From Pedobacter sp014947265 (lineage in GTDB: Bacteria; Bacteroidota; Bacteroidia; Sphingobacteriales; Sphingobacteriaceae): a DNA stretch of 64,000 nucleotides. Below the pieces are notes generated by a model, which worked only from the letters and a program-made list of their open reading frames with translations, made no database searches and had not been told where the DNA came from. The translations under genes were made by a program, and so were the position numbers. Below are positions 51,749 to 60,097 of this stretch, in pieces (the stretch's first letter is position 1; each line of letters opens with the position of its first letter). The stretch lies in the NCBI RefSeq assembly GCF_014947265.1, contig NZ_JADCNK010000023.1, positions 1-64,000 of the forward strand. Direction: 5' to 3'.

Positions 51749-53308
51749 TTATTTATTCAAGCCAAAATATTCTGCCGTATTCCAATCCTGTAAATTCCAT
51801 GATAACCAGCTTTGCTGACCATAACGCTCTTTAAAATAACCAATCCGTTGATCTAATTTTCTCATCAATGCTTCTTCCGGCTGATCTACTTTAGCAATTT
51901 CCGAGTCGTTATTCTTCGAAGGATGGATTTTTGACCGGTTTTTATCAAGAATAGGGAGTGTTTTTTCTGACAGAGAGGTTAAATAATAAGGATCGATCGA
52001 AACAGCATCAACATGATTCAGGTTATATTTCACGATTAAGACATCCCAGTTAATGAGCGTAAAAGTCAATAATAGAGCAAACCAGATATTCCCATTCACC
52101 TTGAAAAGGTAGAATATAGTTTTCTGTCTGGCTACTTTAAAATAAACGGTTGCCAAACCAATGATACAAAGAGTGGCAAATACCAAAACACCGATTCTTT
52201 TATGCGTTAAGCCATGAAATTCGATATAATAACCATCGCGGATGAATACTGAGATGATGAGGATAAAATTCTGAACCATCCAGGTATAGGCCAATAACCT
52301 TAAGGTTTTACTTTTATGGTAAAAGTTTAAGTTTCCCCTAAAATAATAGAGGATTACAGCCATGGCCATTACAATACTGAAAATTAATGAGTTTGTGCCC
52401 TGGTGGAGTTCTCCCGAAAAATTGCCCGAAGGTTCATAGCCAAACCAAAGTGTGGTAATATCAATGGTATTTAACATTAGCAATAAAAGGTTAAGTGCAG
52501 CGAATGAAATGATACCCACGATGTACTCCGTTTTTAGTGCCATTTTTCGGGTCAGCAAGTTGCCGGTAAATGTTTCTACAACATTGTACCATATCGTTTT
52601 CTGACCTAAGCTTCTTCTCATCCGTACCAATTGCTCTTTGCATTTCAATTCAGCTTTTTCGAGGCTTTTATCAAAAAATGCAAGCAGTAAACCTGCTGTT
52701 AAAACCAATCCAAAGCAAAAATGCATGATGCGATCAAAACTCATGTCTTTAAAAAAGAAGTGGAATACATTATCTAAAAAGTCGCCAATGCTCGTTAAGA
52801 TTGTCTCTGCATAATGTGCAAAAACATCACTTGCGGCTGCATACAGGCATGAAAATATGATTACAATGATGATGGGTATGAAAATATATTTAATCAAAGT
52901 AAAAACGGGCTTAAGGCTCACATTGCCAATACTGATTTGGCTTAGTTGTTTTATTGCATTAAACGGTACTGTTACCATCTGTAAAATGGCCGCTAAAAAA
53001 GCAGTAAAAACGGTCCTGATTTGTTGATGATGACCAAAACCAATAAATAATAGTAAGCTGATGTAATAGGTTGCCACAGATAAATCGGAATTGTTAACCA
53101 CCACCAGCACTACAGCCAGTAAGTGTGCCAGCCCATAAATTTTAAGTTTGGTGCTTTTGGCCACATCCGGATTAATAAAGGTGATTACCAACAGGTAGAT
53201 GCTGTAAATAAGCAAATTGAGCGCAAGTCTTTCTTCCCAAAAGAGAAAAGTAAACAGCAGGCCGCCCAGTAGGACAGACAGTAACATGAGGTTGGACTTA
53301 TTTTTCAT
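51749..53308 (-). CDS. DUF4153/DUF4173-type multi-pass membrane protein
   Basis: This 519-aa protein has about a dozen hydrophobic segments through residue ~420 and a soluble C-terminal tail (~430-519) with a conserved-looking ending. The start (LALNLLIYSIYLLVITFINP) and core (FFKDMSFDRIMHFCFGLVLT) match DUF4153/DUF4173 proteins, whose function is unknown. It is in a row of minus-strand genes with the winged-helix regulator and two membrane proteins, so it may be part of a regulated membrane unit. Confidence 0.8.
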   Translation of the reverse strand: MKNKSNLMLLSVLLGGLLFTFLFWEERLALNLLIYSIYLLVITFINPDVAKSTKLKIYGLAHLLAVVLVVVNNSDLSVATYYISLLLFIGFGHHQQIRTVFTAFLAAILQMVTVPFNAIKQLSQISIGNVSLKPVFTLIKYIFIPIIIVIIFSCLYAAASDVFAHYAETILTSIGDFLDNVFHFFFKDMSFDRIMHFCFGLVLTAGLLLAFFDKSLEKAELKCKEQLVRMRRSLGQKTIWYNVVETFTGNLLTRKMALKTEYIVGIISFAALNLLLLMLNTIDITTLWFGYEPSGNFSGELHQGTNSLIFSIVMAMAVILYYFRGNLNFYHKSKTLRLLAYTWMVQNFILIISVFIRDGYYIEFHGLTHKRIGVLVFATLCIIGLATVYFKVARQKTIFYLFKVNGNIWFALLLTFTLINWDVLIVKYNLNHVDAVSIDPYYLTSLSEKTLPILDKNRSKIHPSKNNDSEIAKVDQPEEALMRKLDQRIGYFKERYGQQSWLSWNLQDWNTAEYFGLNK

Positions 53309-53327
53309 TTTTTAAAAGTTTTGATGA

Positions 53328-53654
53328 TTAGTTTAGTGCTAAAAAGCAATAAAATATGCTTAGGGGAATGTTTAGGAGCATGAAGAGCATTATAGTCGCA
53401 ATTTTTCGCCAATGGTTTTGTTGCCTGAAGCACTTGAGGAGGAGGACGAGGAAAAATACACCATTTATTACGGTAGCAAAATAAATGTAGAACAGTCCGA
53501 CGAACATAAGTTCGTTAACTTTTAGCGCAAAATATGCCACAAGTATGATGGTGCCAATCGAGGCAGAACACACGGCCATCCATTTGCCAGTTTCAATGAG
53601 TTCAGGTCTTTTTATTTCTTCTTTTTTCATTTTTAAAAGTGCTTTGTATTTCAA
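53328..53654 (-). CDS. Small membrane protein (three helices)
   Basis: This 108-aa protein has hydrophobic segments at ~28-46, 52-72 and 87-105, with a lysine-rich start (KYKALLKMKKEEIKRPELIE). It lies 19 nt before the DUF4173-type gene and 24 nt after the winged-helix gene. A short start at residue 8 (MKKEEI) is also possible. Family unknown. Confidence 0.65.
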   Translation of the reverse strand: MKYKALLKMKKEEIKRPELIETGKWMAVCSASIGTIILVAYFALKVNELMFVGLFYIYFATVINGVFFLVLLLKCFRQQNHWRKIATIMLFMLLNIPLSIFYCFLALN

Positions 53655-53678
53655 AGTAAGTAGTTAAAAAAAATTAGC

Positions 53679-53975
53679 TTATAGCTTTCTAATCATTTTT
53701 TCAAGTGCATCTAAATGTGCCTTAAAAGCTTGTTTGCCCAAAGCGGTAATAGAGTAGGTGGTGCTGGTTTTGCGGCCAATAAAACCTTTGTGTACTTTAA
53801 TAAATTCAGCCTGTTCCAAAGTATTCAGGTGCGAGGCCAGGTTGCCATCAGTCAACTCAAGCATTTGTTTCAGGTCGTTAAAACCAATTTCATCATTTAC
53901 CACCAGGACAGACATAACGCCCAACCTAATCCGGCTATCGAATATTTTATTTAAATCTGCTATTGGGTTTTTCAT
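53679..53975 (-). CDS. Winged-helix transcriptional regulator (MarR/ArsR-like fold)
   Basis: This 98-aa DNA-binding protein (RIRLGVMSVLVVNDEIGFND, TDGNLASHLNTLEQAEFIKV, RKTSTTYSITALGKQAF) fits the winged-helix family that often regulates small membrane operons in Bacteroidota. Its start is 2 nt past the stop of the 211-aa membrane protein gene, so the two are coupled. It probably represses its own operon (inference). Confidence 0.88.
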   Translation of the reverse strand: MKNPIADLNKIFDSRIRLGVMSVLVVNDEIGFNDLKQMLELTDGNLASHLNTLEQAEFIKVHKGFIGRKTSTTYSITALGKQAFKAHLDALEKMIRKL

Positions 53976-53977
53976 CC

Positions 53978-54613
53978 TTACTGACCTCTCTCATATTTAA
54001 AATACATTAAAAGACCATAAACAATGTGCAATACACCAAAGCCAAAAGCCCAAAAAATTAAGCCATAACCCACGTAAAACATGCATATCAATCCAAGTAT
54101 TACCTCGCAAAGCCCCAGGTAGCGAATATCGCTGTAAGTATATTTACTGGCGTTAATCAGCGCTAAGCCATAAAAAATTAAACAGCTCGGCGCAATAATG
54201 GTATAAGTATTCGGATGGTTAATCAATAAAGCAATGATGAATAAACCTCCTGCAAACAGCGGAATAAATAAGTTAATTAAAAGTGATTTAGAGGTTTTAT
54301 CCCAGATGGGAAGATTGTTTTTCTGACTTTTTCTATAGGTAAATAAAACGCCGCCGGCTAAAGCAATCAACAAAACAAAAATACCGAGTTTTATCAGGTT
54401 AAATTCCAGGTCCATTTCACCATCTACACCATAACCGTAACCCCGTTTATTAATGAATTTGTTAATTTCATCATTTGCAAAATAAGCCCCGATTAAAGCG
54501 ATAACGCCTGCAAAAACACCAGATAATCCACTTAAAGAAATGAATCTTGATGATCTATCCATCATTTGTCTGATATCTTTTAGGGTATTCAATTGTTCTT
54601 CCGGAGTGTTCAT
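53978..54613 (-). CDS. Membrane protein, first gene of the winged-helix unit
   Basis: This 211-aa protein begins with a soluble helix (MNTPEEQLNTLKDIRQMMDR) and has about five hydrophobic segments. The arrangement of a ~200-aa membrane protein followed at once by a winged-helix regulator is widespread in Bacteroidota. Function is unknown. Confidence 0.75.
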   Translation of the reverse strand: MNTPEEQLNTLKDIRQMMDRSSRFISLSGLSGVFAGVIALIGAYFANDEINKFINKRGYGYGVDGEMDLEFNLIKLGIFVLLIALAGGVLFTYRKSQKNNLPIWDKTSKSLLINLFIPLFAGGLFIIALLINHPNTYTIIAPSCLIFYGLALINASKYTYSDIRYLGLCEVILGLICMFYVGYGLIFWAFGFGVLHIVYGLLMYFKYERGQ

Positions 54614-54972
54614 TTTAAAAGTGCTTTGTTTTTCAAAGTTAAATAGAAAATTGATATCTGCAAATCTTTTTTGTTTTTTTTTGGTTAATGGTAGGTTAGT
54701 AGTTGGTTAATGGTCACATAGTTCATGGCTGATAGCCTGAATATTCAAGAGATATATTTAATGGTAATTGTTTAATAATCAATGTGAAATAAGCAATAAA
54801 CTATTGTCAGTTAAAGCGTAAGCTAATCAACTATTAGGCGATTATTCATGAATCAATAAACGATTAAACTATTGGAAAAGTAACGATGAACTCATAAACC
54901 ATCAACTATGAACCAATAAACCTTTGGCCAATGAACTATTGAACTAACAAACCATTTTACTAAATTTGAGGC
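54614..54972. other. Low-complexity non-coding gap before lolD
   Basis: The stretch is built from variants of AACTATTGAAC / AACCAATAAAC words (for example 54840-54960), giving dense but imperfect short repeats and no ORF. The last part carries the lolD promoter. It resembles slippage-grown intergenic DNA like the family B and C units elsewhere. Confidence 0.55.
54939..54968 (+). promoter_or_regulatory. Promoter of lolD
   Basis: TTG (54939-54941) and TAAATTTG (54961-54968) are 19 nt apart, a full consensus match. The -7 box ends 4 nt before the ATG, so the transcript would start at or beside the start codon. Confidence 0.75.
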
Positions 54973-55623
54973 ATGCTAAAAGCCACTGGAATAAGAAAAT
55001 CGTACGGAAATCTGCAAATTTTAAAAGGCGTAAATTTTGAAGTACAAAAAGGGGAGATTGTAAGTATTATTGGGCCGTCTGGTGCAGGTAAAAGTACTTT
55101 GTTGCATATTTTAGGAACATTGGATAAACCAGATGAAGGATTTGTAGAATTAAAAGGTACGGTTATAAACAAATTGAATGGCGATTTATTGAGTACTTTC
55201 CGAAATCAGAATATCGGATTTGTATTTCAGTTCCATCATTTGTTGCCAGAATTTAGTGCCATTGAAAATATCTGCATTCCGGCATTTATTGCCAAAACCA
55301 ATAAAAAACAGGCTGAAAACAGGGCGCTTGAGCTGTTAGATCTGTTCGGGCTTAAAGATAGGGGGCAGCATAAACCCAATCAGCTGTCTGGGGGTGAGCA
55401 GCAACGGGTGGCCATTGCCAGAGCGCTGATCAATAACCCTTCAATTATATTGGCTGATGAACCTTCAGGGAATTTAGACTCTGAAAATGCAGCAGGATTA
55501 CACCAGCTGTTTGTGACGTTGCGCGATAATTTCCAGCAAACGTTTGTAATTGTTACGCACAACGAACACCTTGCAAAAACCAGCGACCGTGTAGTGAGCA
55601 TGAAAGACGGTTTAATTGTCTAA
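54973..55623 (+). CDS. lolD: LolD-like lipoprotein-export ABC ATPase
   Basis: This 216-aa ATPase has Walker A GPSGAGKST, signature LSGGEQQRVAIARAL, Walker B IILADEPSGNLDS and H-loop THNEH, all standard. It resembles LolD, the ATPase of the LolCDE complex that frees lipoproteins from the inner membrane. No lolC or lolE lies nearby. Compared with the two ATPases of the array it has the normal Arg after the signature and the normal GNLDS D-loop. Confidence 0.85.
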   Translation: MLKATGIRKSYGNLQILKGVNFEVQKGEIVSIIGPSGAGKSTLLHILGTLDKPDEGFVELKGTVINKLNGDLLSTFRNQNIGFVFQFHHLLPEFSAIENICIPAFIAKTNKKQAENRALELLDLFGLKDRGQHKPNQLSGGEQQRVAIARALINNPSIILADEPSGNLDSENAAGLHQLFVTLRDNFQQTFVIVTHNEHLAKTSDRVVSMKDGLIV

Positions 55624-55696
55624 GGTCATGATTATTCTCTAATTCACTCATTCGATCATTCATTAATTACTAATTTATTCATTCAATCATTATACC

Positions 55697-56176
55697 TTGA
55701 AAATACTGATAACAGGGGGGAACAATGCCAAGGCTTTGAAGCTGATGAAAGCTTTCCCCAGCCATTTTGTGCTACTGGCTGATTATGGTGATGTGCCGGC
55801 GATAGTTACTGAAAACTATGCCTTTTCATCGCTGGGGCTGCTCAATAAAGATAGCATTGCTCATATTCTATTAAATTTTTGCATCACAGAAGCCATAGAT
55901 TGTATTATCCCTTTGCATAAGTATGAGGTTTTGCCCCTGGCTAAATCTGCAGTGCTTTTTGGGGAGTATGGAATCCAGGTGCTTTTGCCCAATGCTGATG
56001 TAATTGCTGACTATTTAACTACAGAAAAAATTACTCGTCAGAATTTTGCGGTGTTTATTCATGGTGACCGGATTTTTTCAACCGAAGAGCGCCTTGTGCA
56101 TGTAAGTGCTTCTTCAAGCCTGAATGGGGTTTTTGGCTTTAACAATGCCGATGATTTAAAACTTTTTACAATTTAA
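55697..56176 (+). CDS. ATP-grasp-associated N-terminal (preATP) domain protein, TTG start
   Basis: This 159-aa protein starts with TTG at 55697; KILITGGNNAKALKLMKAFP is the Rossmann-like start of carbamoyl-phosphate-synthase-type ATP-grasp proteins. It keeps only the preATP-grasp half: IIPLHKYEVLPLAKSAVLFG is the hinge region, but no ATP-grasp core follows. It ends 1 nt before the HAD-like gene. Full-length relatives in Bacteroidota pair an ATP-grasp protein with a HAD protein, so this could be a shortened member of such a pair. Confidence 0.65.
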   Translation: MKILITGGNNAKALKLMKAFPSHFVLLADYGDVPAIVTENYAFSSLGLLNKDSIAHILLNFCITEAIDCIIPLHKYEVLPLAKSAVLFGEYGIQVLLPNADVIADYLTTEKITRQNFAVFIHGDRIFSTEERLVHVSASSSLNGVFGFNNADDLKLFTI

Positions 56177-56177
56177 C

Positions 56178-56786
56178 ATGGATGCCAACCAATACGTTAA
56201 AGATAAGCAGATCGTAATTTTTGAACTGGATGATGTGTTATTTCCGGAGAAAGATTATTTACTACAGGTTTATTATCTGTTTGCCCAATTTATAGAGTAC
56301 ACCGAGCAAAAAAGCGCACAGCCCATTCTCGGGTTTATGCGTAGCGAATATGAAAATAATGGCGCAGAAAAGCTTTTTGAAAAAACAGCAAACCAGTTCG
56401 GCATTGATCCAAAATATAAGTATAATTTCGACCTCCTGCATCAAAATGCCCGCTTGCCTTTAAAGCTTTTGCTTTATAAAAATATGCTCGAATTTATGCA
56501 GGAACTTGTAGTAGACCGTAAACAAATTGTTATTGTAACGGCTGGAAACCCTGAGCAACAACTTAATAAAATTAGGCAGACAGAGTGGAATGGGCTGGAG
56601 CAATACCTAACCGTATACTTTGTTGAAGAACTTGGTCAATCTAAAGCAGAAATTTTTCAGAACATACTAAACAGCAATAATTTATCGCCTAACCAAGCGT
56701 TAGTTGTTGGCGCAAATAAATTTGATGAGCAACAATCTAAACTAATTAATTTGCCGTATATTGTGTCACTAGAAATTTACAAGTAA
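56178..56786 (+). CDS. HAD-like protein with altered catalytic residues
   Basis: This 202-aa protein has the HAD fold, but motif I reads FELDDVLF: Glu16 replaces the nucleophile Asp, although Asp18 remains, and the usual Thr is Val20. Motif II (IVIVTAG) and a motif III Lys (QSKAE) are present. Motif IV is VVGANKFDE, missing the first Asp. Phosphatase activity is thus unlikely by known chemistry. It may be a binding or regulatory pseudoenzyme working with the preATP-grasp protein just upstream. Confidence 0.75.
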   Translation: MDANQYVKDKQIVIFELDDVLFPEKDYLLQVYYLFAQFIEYTEQKSAQPILGFMRSEYENNGAEKLFEKTANQFGIDPKYKYNFDLLHQNARLPLKLLLYKNMLEFMQELVVDRKQIVIVTAGNPEQQLNKIRQTEWNGLEQYLTVYFVEELGQSKAEIFQNILNSNNLSPNQALVVGANKFDEQQSKLINLPYIVSLEIYK

Positions 56787-56788
56787 AT

Positions 56789-58330
56789 ATGCTTAGAAAA
56801 TTTATTTCGCAAAATGCATTTTTATATGCTTTGCTTATTTTGGTTGGATTTACCGTGTCGTGTAAAAAATCGAATAATAATCCTGACGCCAATACAGATG
56901 TTGAATCCAATCTGTTGCAAACACCAACCAGCGATCGGGCACTACTCACTAAAGACTCTATCTTTCTGTACGCCAAGCAAACTTATTATTGGAATAAGAG
57001 TTTGCCTACTTACGATAAATTCAATCCAAGAGCTTTTTCATCCAACGAGAAATTGTTGTATGCAATGACTCAGATTGCAATTAATCCACAAACAAACAAA
57101 CCATACGAGTATGTAGAGCGTTCAACCTCTCCTAAATATTCTTTTATAGATGATGGCTCTGTTGCTGGTCAGCTGGGGGGCGTGAATGGTGATTTTGGAT
57201 TTTCGGTGTTTTTTGCGGGAGATAAAGATTTGAGGATTAAATATGTGTATGCTGCATCACCTGCTGCCGGTCAGGGACTAAAAAGAGGGTATCAGATTAT
57301 AAAAATTAATGGTAATTCAACCATAAATACTAGTGATGCCAGTATTAATTATGTAGTGAATGCGATTTTTGGATCCAGTACTACTGTTGCCTTAACTGTT
57401 TTAAAACCTGATCAGACCACTCAGGATGTAACGGTAACTAAGGCTGAATATAATGTTAACCCAATATTATTTAGTAAGACATATACTATTGGCGCTAAAA
57501 AAGTTGGGTATATTGTTTTTAACACATTTACAACAAATTCTGCAACCTTGTTAGATAAGGCTTTCAGTCAATTCACTACGGATGGTATTACCGAACTAAT
57601 TGTAGATTTAAGGTATAATGGTGGCGGATCGGTACAAACATCAGAGGCCTTTGCCAACCTGATTGCACCTTCTACACAAAATGGAAGAGTAATGTATACT
57701 ACTTACTGGACACAAACCATGCAGGATGATCAAGCCACGATTCTTCAGAACCAAAAGTTTTATGCTAAAGGTAATGATGGGGTAACACGGATGTATTCTT
57801 ATTTTGATTATTCTTATAAACCTACAGTTGCAGCCGGAAACCAGGAGGTTTTTGCTAAACGTGGTTCGCTTAATGGCTTAACAAGGGTTTACTTTATTGT
57901 AACAGGTGGAACAGCATCTGCCAGTGAGCTGTTGATTAATAATTTGAAACCTGTAATCGATGTTAAATTGATCGGCAAGAAAACTTATGGCAAACCAGTT
58001 GGCTTTTTCTCTATCCGTATTGATAAAAACGACTTATATATTCCTCAATTTGAAACCAAAAATCAATTAAATCAAGGTGGTTACTTTGATGGAATGGCTG
58101 TTGATAAAGATATTTTTGATGATGTAACCAAAGATTTTGGAGATCCTACAGAAAAACTATTGGCACAGGCTTTATATTATTCTGCCAATGGAAATTTCTC
58201 TGCTTTACTGAAAGACAATGCCATTAGCAGTACCTCACCACTATCTAAAACCCGTGTTGAAGATTTGTCTGGTAAAATGGACCATGATTTTAAAGGAATG
58301 GTTGAAACCAGAAAGCTGAAGTTTAAATAA
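56789..58330 (+). CDS. S41-family peptidase lipoprotein (CTP-like)
   Basis: This 513-aa protein has a lipoprotein signal with lipobox Cys25 (VGFTVSCKKS), a PDZ-like domain (~115-195, FGFSVFFAGDKDLRIKYVYA), and an S41 catalytic core: VDLRYNGGG, Ser in GGTASASELLINN, Lys in GKKTYGKPVG. It should be a periplasmic or surface tail-specific protease. It starts 2 nt after the HAD-like gene, so the three genes from 55697 form one unit. A clean terminator follows. Confidence 0.9.
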   Translation: MLRKFISQNAFLYALLILVGFTVSCKKSNNNPDANTDVESNLLQTPTSDRALLTKDSIFLYAKQTYYWNKSLPTYDKFNPRAFSSNEKLLYAMTQIAINPQTNKPYEYVERSTSPKYSFIDDGSVAGQLGGVNGDFGFSVFFAGDKDLRIKYVYAASPAAGQGLKRGYQIIKINGNSTINTSDASINYVVNAIFGSSTTVALTVLKPDQTTQDVTVTKAEYNVNPILFSKTYTIGAKKVGYIVFNTFTTNSATLLDKAFSQFTTDGITELIVDLRYNGGGSVQTSEAFANLIAPSTQNGRVMYTTYWTQTMQDDQATILQNQKFYAKGNDGVTRMYSYFDYSYKPTVAAGNQEVFAKRGSLNGLTRVYFIVTGGTASASELLINNLKPVIDVKLIGKKTYGKPVGFFSIRIDKNDLYIPQFETKNQLNQGGYFDGMAVDKDIFDDVTKDFGDPTEKLLAQALYYSANGNFSALLKDNAISSTSPLSKTRVEDLSGKMDHDFKGMVETRKLKFK

Positions 58331-58348
58331 TTAATAATGTTTTTTCTG

Positions 58349-58384
58349 AAAGGGCCAGTTTTGTATCTCAAATCTGGCCCTTTT
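58349..58384 (+). terminator. Terminator after the S41 protease gene
   Basis: AAAGGGCCAG (58349-58358) and CTGGCCCTTTT (58374-58384) form a perfect 10-bp stem with a 15-nt loop and a T-run. Confidence 0.85.
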
Positions 58385-58417
58385 ATATAGTTACTGCAAT
58401 ATTTGAGTAAATAAGTA

Positions 58418-58448
58418 TTGCTTTTTTTATAAAAAATTGATAAGCTTG
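58418..58448 (+). promoter_or_regulatory. Possible promoter of the small protein-dprA unit
   Basis: TTG (58418-58420) and TAAGCTTG (58441-58448, one base off TAnnTTTG) are 20 nt apart, 26 nt before the small gene. Confidence 0.4.
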
Positions 58449-58474
58449 TTTAACATTAATCGTTAAAGAGACTC

Positions 58475-58741
58475 ATGCCAATAGAAATTGTAGAAAAGGA
58501 ACATATCAGTTATTTAAATATCATCAATGCTAAGGAAGATCATTCCCATGAACTGCAAACCAAACTTGATGAAGCGCAAAGGTTAGGTAATGAATTTAAA
58601 TCAAAAGCCGTCATTACTTTTAATACAACCATCGGCCCTAAACGTGTTGATACAACAGTTTGGTCGGTAACAGAGAAATATATACAGCTAAAAAACAATA
58701 TTCATATTCCGTTAAAAAGTTTAATTGACATTGATTTTTAA
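58475..58741 (+). CDS. Hypothetical small protein upstream of dprA
   Basis: This 88-aa protein has a mixed alpha/beta character (IEIVEKEHISYLNIINAKED, VITFNTTIGPKRVDTTVWSV), no signal or membrane segment and no motif I know. It ends 51 nt before dprA and is likely co-transcribed with it, but a link to DNA uptake is only by proximity. Confidence 0.6.
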   Translation: MPIEIVEKEHISYLNIINAKEDHSHELQTKLDEAQRLGNEFKSKAVITFNTTIGPKRVDTTVWSVTEKYIQLKNNIHIPLKSLIDIDF

Positions 58742-58792
58742 GCTTGCTTTAAGGAAATAAATCATCCCGAATTTATTTAACCTTATTACATT

Positions 58793-59887
58793 ATGAGCAC
58801 GCTACATAAAATTGCCTTAACCTTTATTAAATCTATTGGCCCGGTAACGGCCAAAAACCTTCTTGCCTATTGTGGAAGTGCTGAGCAAATATTTTCGGCA
58901 AATAAAAAGCAGCTTTTGCAGATTCCAGGCATTGGAGAAAAAACAATTGAAGCCATTCGTGGTACCGATGCCTTGATCAGGGCCAGGCAAGAATTGGATT
59001 TTATTGAAAAACATGGGATAGAAGTATTGTTTTTTTCAGACGAGAGATATCCTAAAAGGTTAAAGAATTGTATCGATTCGCCCATCCTGCTTTATGCCAA
59101 AGGTACAGTTGATTTTAACCAGCAGCGTATCATCAGCGTTGTTGGAACCCGTAATGCAACAGGTTATGGGAAAAATCTCTGTAAGGAATTGTGCGAAGTT
59201 TTAGCGCCATATCATGTTTTAATCGTTAGTGGCCTGGCTTACGGCATTGATGTAACCACCCATAAAGAATGCCTGGCAAATCATATTCCTACTGTTGGGG
59301 TACTTGGTCATGGTTTAGACCGTATGTATCCAAAAATTCATAAAACAGTTGCCCAGAAAATGGTTTTGAATGGAGGCTTGCTCACCGAGTTTCCAATACT
59401 GACCAATCCTGACCGGCCTAATTTTCCACAAAGAAACCGGATTATTGCCGGCATTGCAGATGTTACCGTGGTTGTTGAAGCGTCAATAAAAGGTGGAGCC
59501 TTGATTACCGCAGAAATCGCAAATTCTTACAATAAGGATGTATATGCTTTTCCGGGTAGAACAAATGACGTTTTTTCAGAAGGGTGTAATTTCCTGATCA
59601 AGACCAATAGGGCCGGATTAATCACCAATGCTAATGACCTGATTTATTACCTGGGCTGGGATGATGAGGTGAAGGTAAAGCATAATGTTCAACAAACCAC
59701 CTTACGGCTAAACCTTACGCCTAACGAGGAGCGGGTTATTAGCGCCTTACAAAATGGTCAGCTTTCTATAGATGAACTTTGCACGCACTTGAATATTCAG
59801 CAAAGTAAACTGGCAATTGTAATCCTTACCTTAGAGATGCAGGGCGTTATTGTTTCGTTACCAGGGAAAATTTACAAGTTGGCGTAA
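58793..59887 (+). CDS. dprA: DNA-processing protein DprA
   Basis: This 364-aa protein loads RecA onto incoming single-stranded DNA. It has a helix-hairpin-helix-like start (LLQIPGIGEKTIEAIRGTDA), a Rossmann core (VVGTRNATGYGKNL, SGLAYGIDVTTHKECL, PQRNRIIAGIADVTVVVEAS) and a C-terminal winged helix (LSIDELCTHLNIQQSKLAI). All conserved motifs are present, so the organism may take up DNA, although DprA is also kept in bacteria that are not known to be competent. Confidence 0.93.
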   Translation: MSTLHKIALTFIKSIGPVTAKNLLAYCGSAEQIFSANKKQLLQIPGIGEKTIEAIRGTDALIRARQELDFIEKHGIEVLFFSDERYPKRLKNCIDSPILLYAKGTVDFNQQRIISVVGTRNATGYGKNLCKELCEVLAPYHVLIVSGLAYGIDVTTHKECLANHIPTVGVLGHGLDRMYPKIHKTVAQKMVLNGGLLTEFPILTNPDRPNFPQRNRIIAGIADVTVVVEASIKGGALITAEIANSYNKDVYAFPGRTNDVFSEGCNFLIKTNRAGLITNANDLIYYLGWDDEVKVKHNVQQTTLRLNLTPNEERVISALQNGQLSIDELCTHLNIQQSKLAIVILTLEMQGVIVSLPGKIYKLA

Positions 59888-60059
59888 TGAGTTCTAGATA
59901 TTAGATTTCTCCATTCCGTTTCACTACAGTTGAAACGAACCTACTTTCGCATTGCGTTTCACCCAATAATCAATCTATAATGCCTATCATAGTTATAGAT
60001 TATGCAATTAAATTCTTTTTAATTTTAATTTTCGAAATTATGTTTCAAATAAAATATAG

Positions 60060-60093
60060 TTTGTAAAATACTTAATGCCATTGCTTAGTTTTG
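60060..60093 (+). promoter_or_regulatory. Promoter of cbs with -7 box beside the ATG
   Basis: TTTG (60060-60063) and TAGTTTTG (60086-60093) are 22 nt apart, slightly long. The -7 box ends 4 nt before the ATG at 60098, so transcription should begin at or next to the start codon. Confidence 0.6.
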
Positions 60094-60097
60094 TAAT

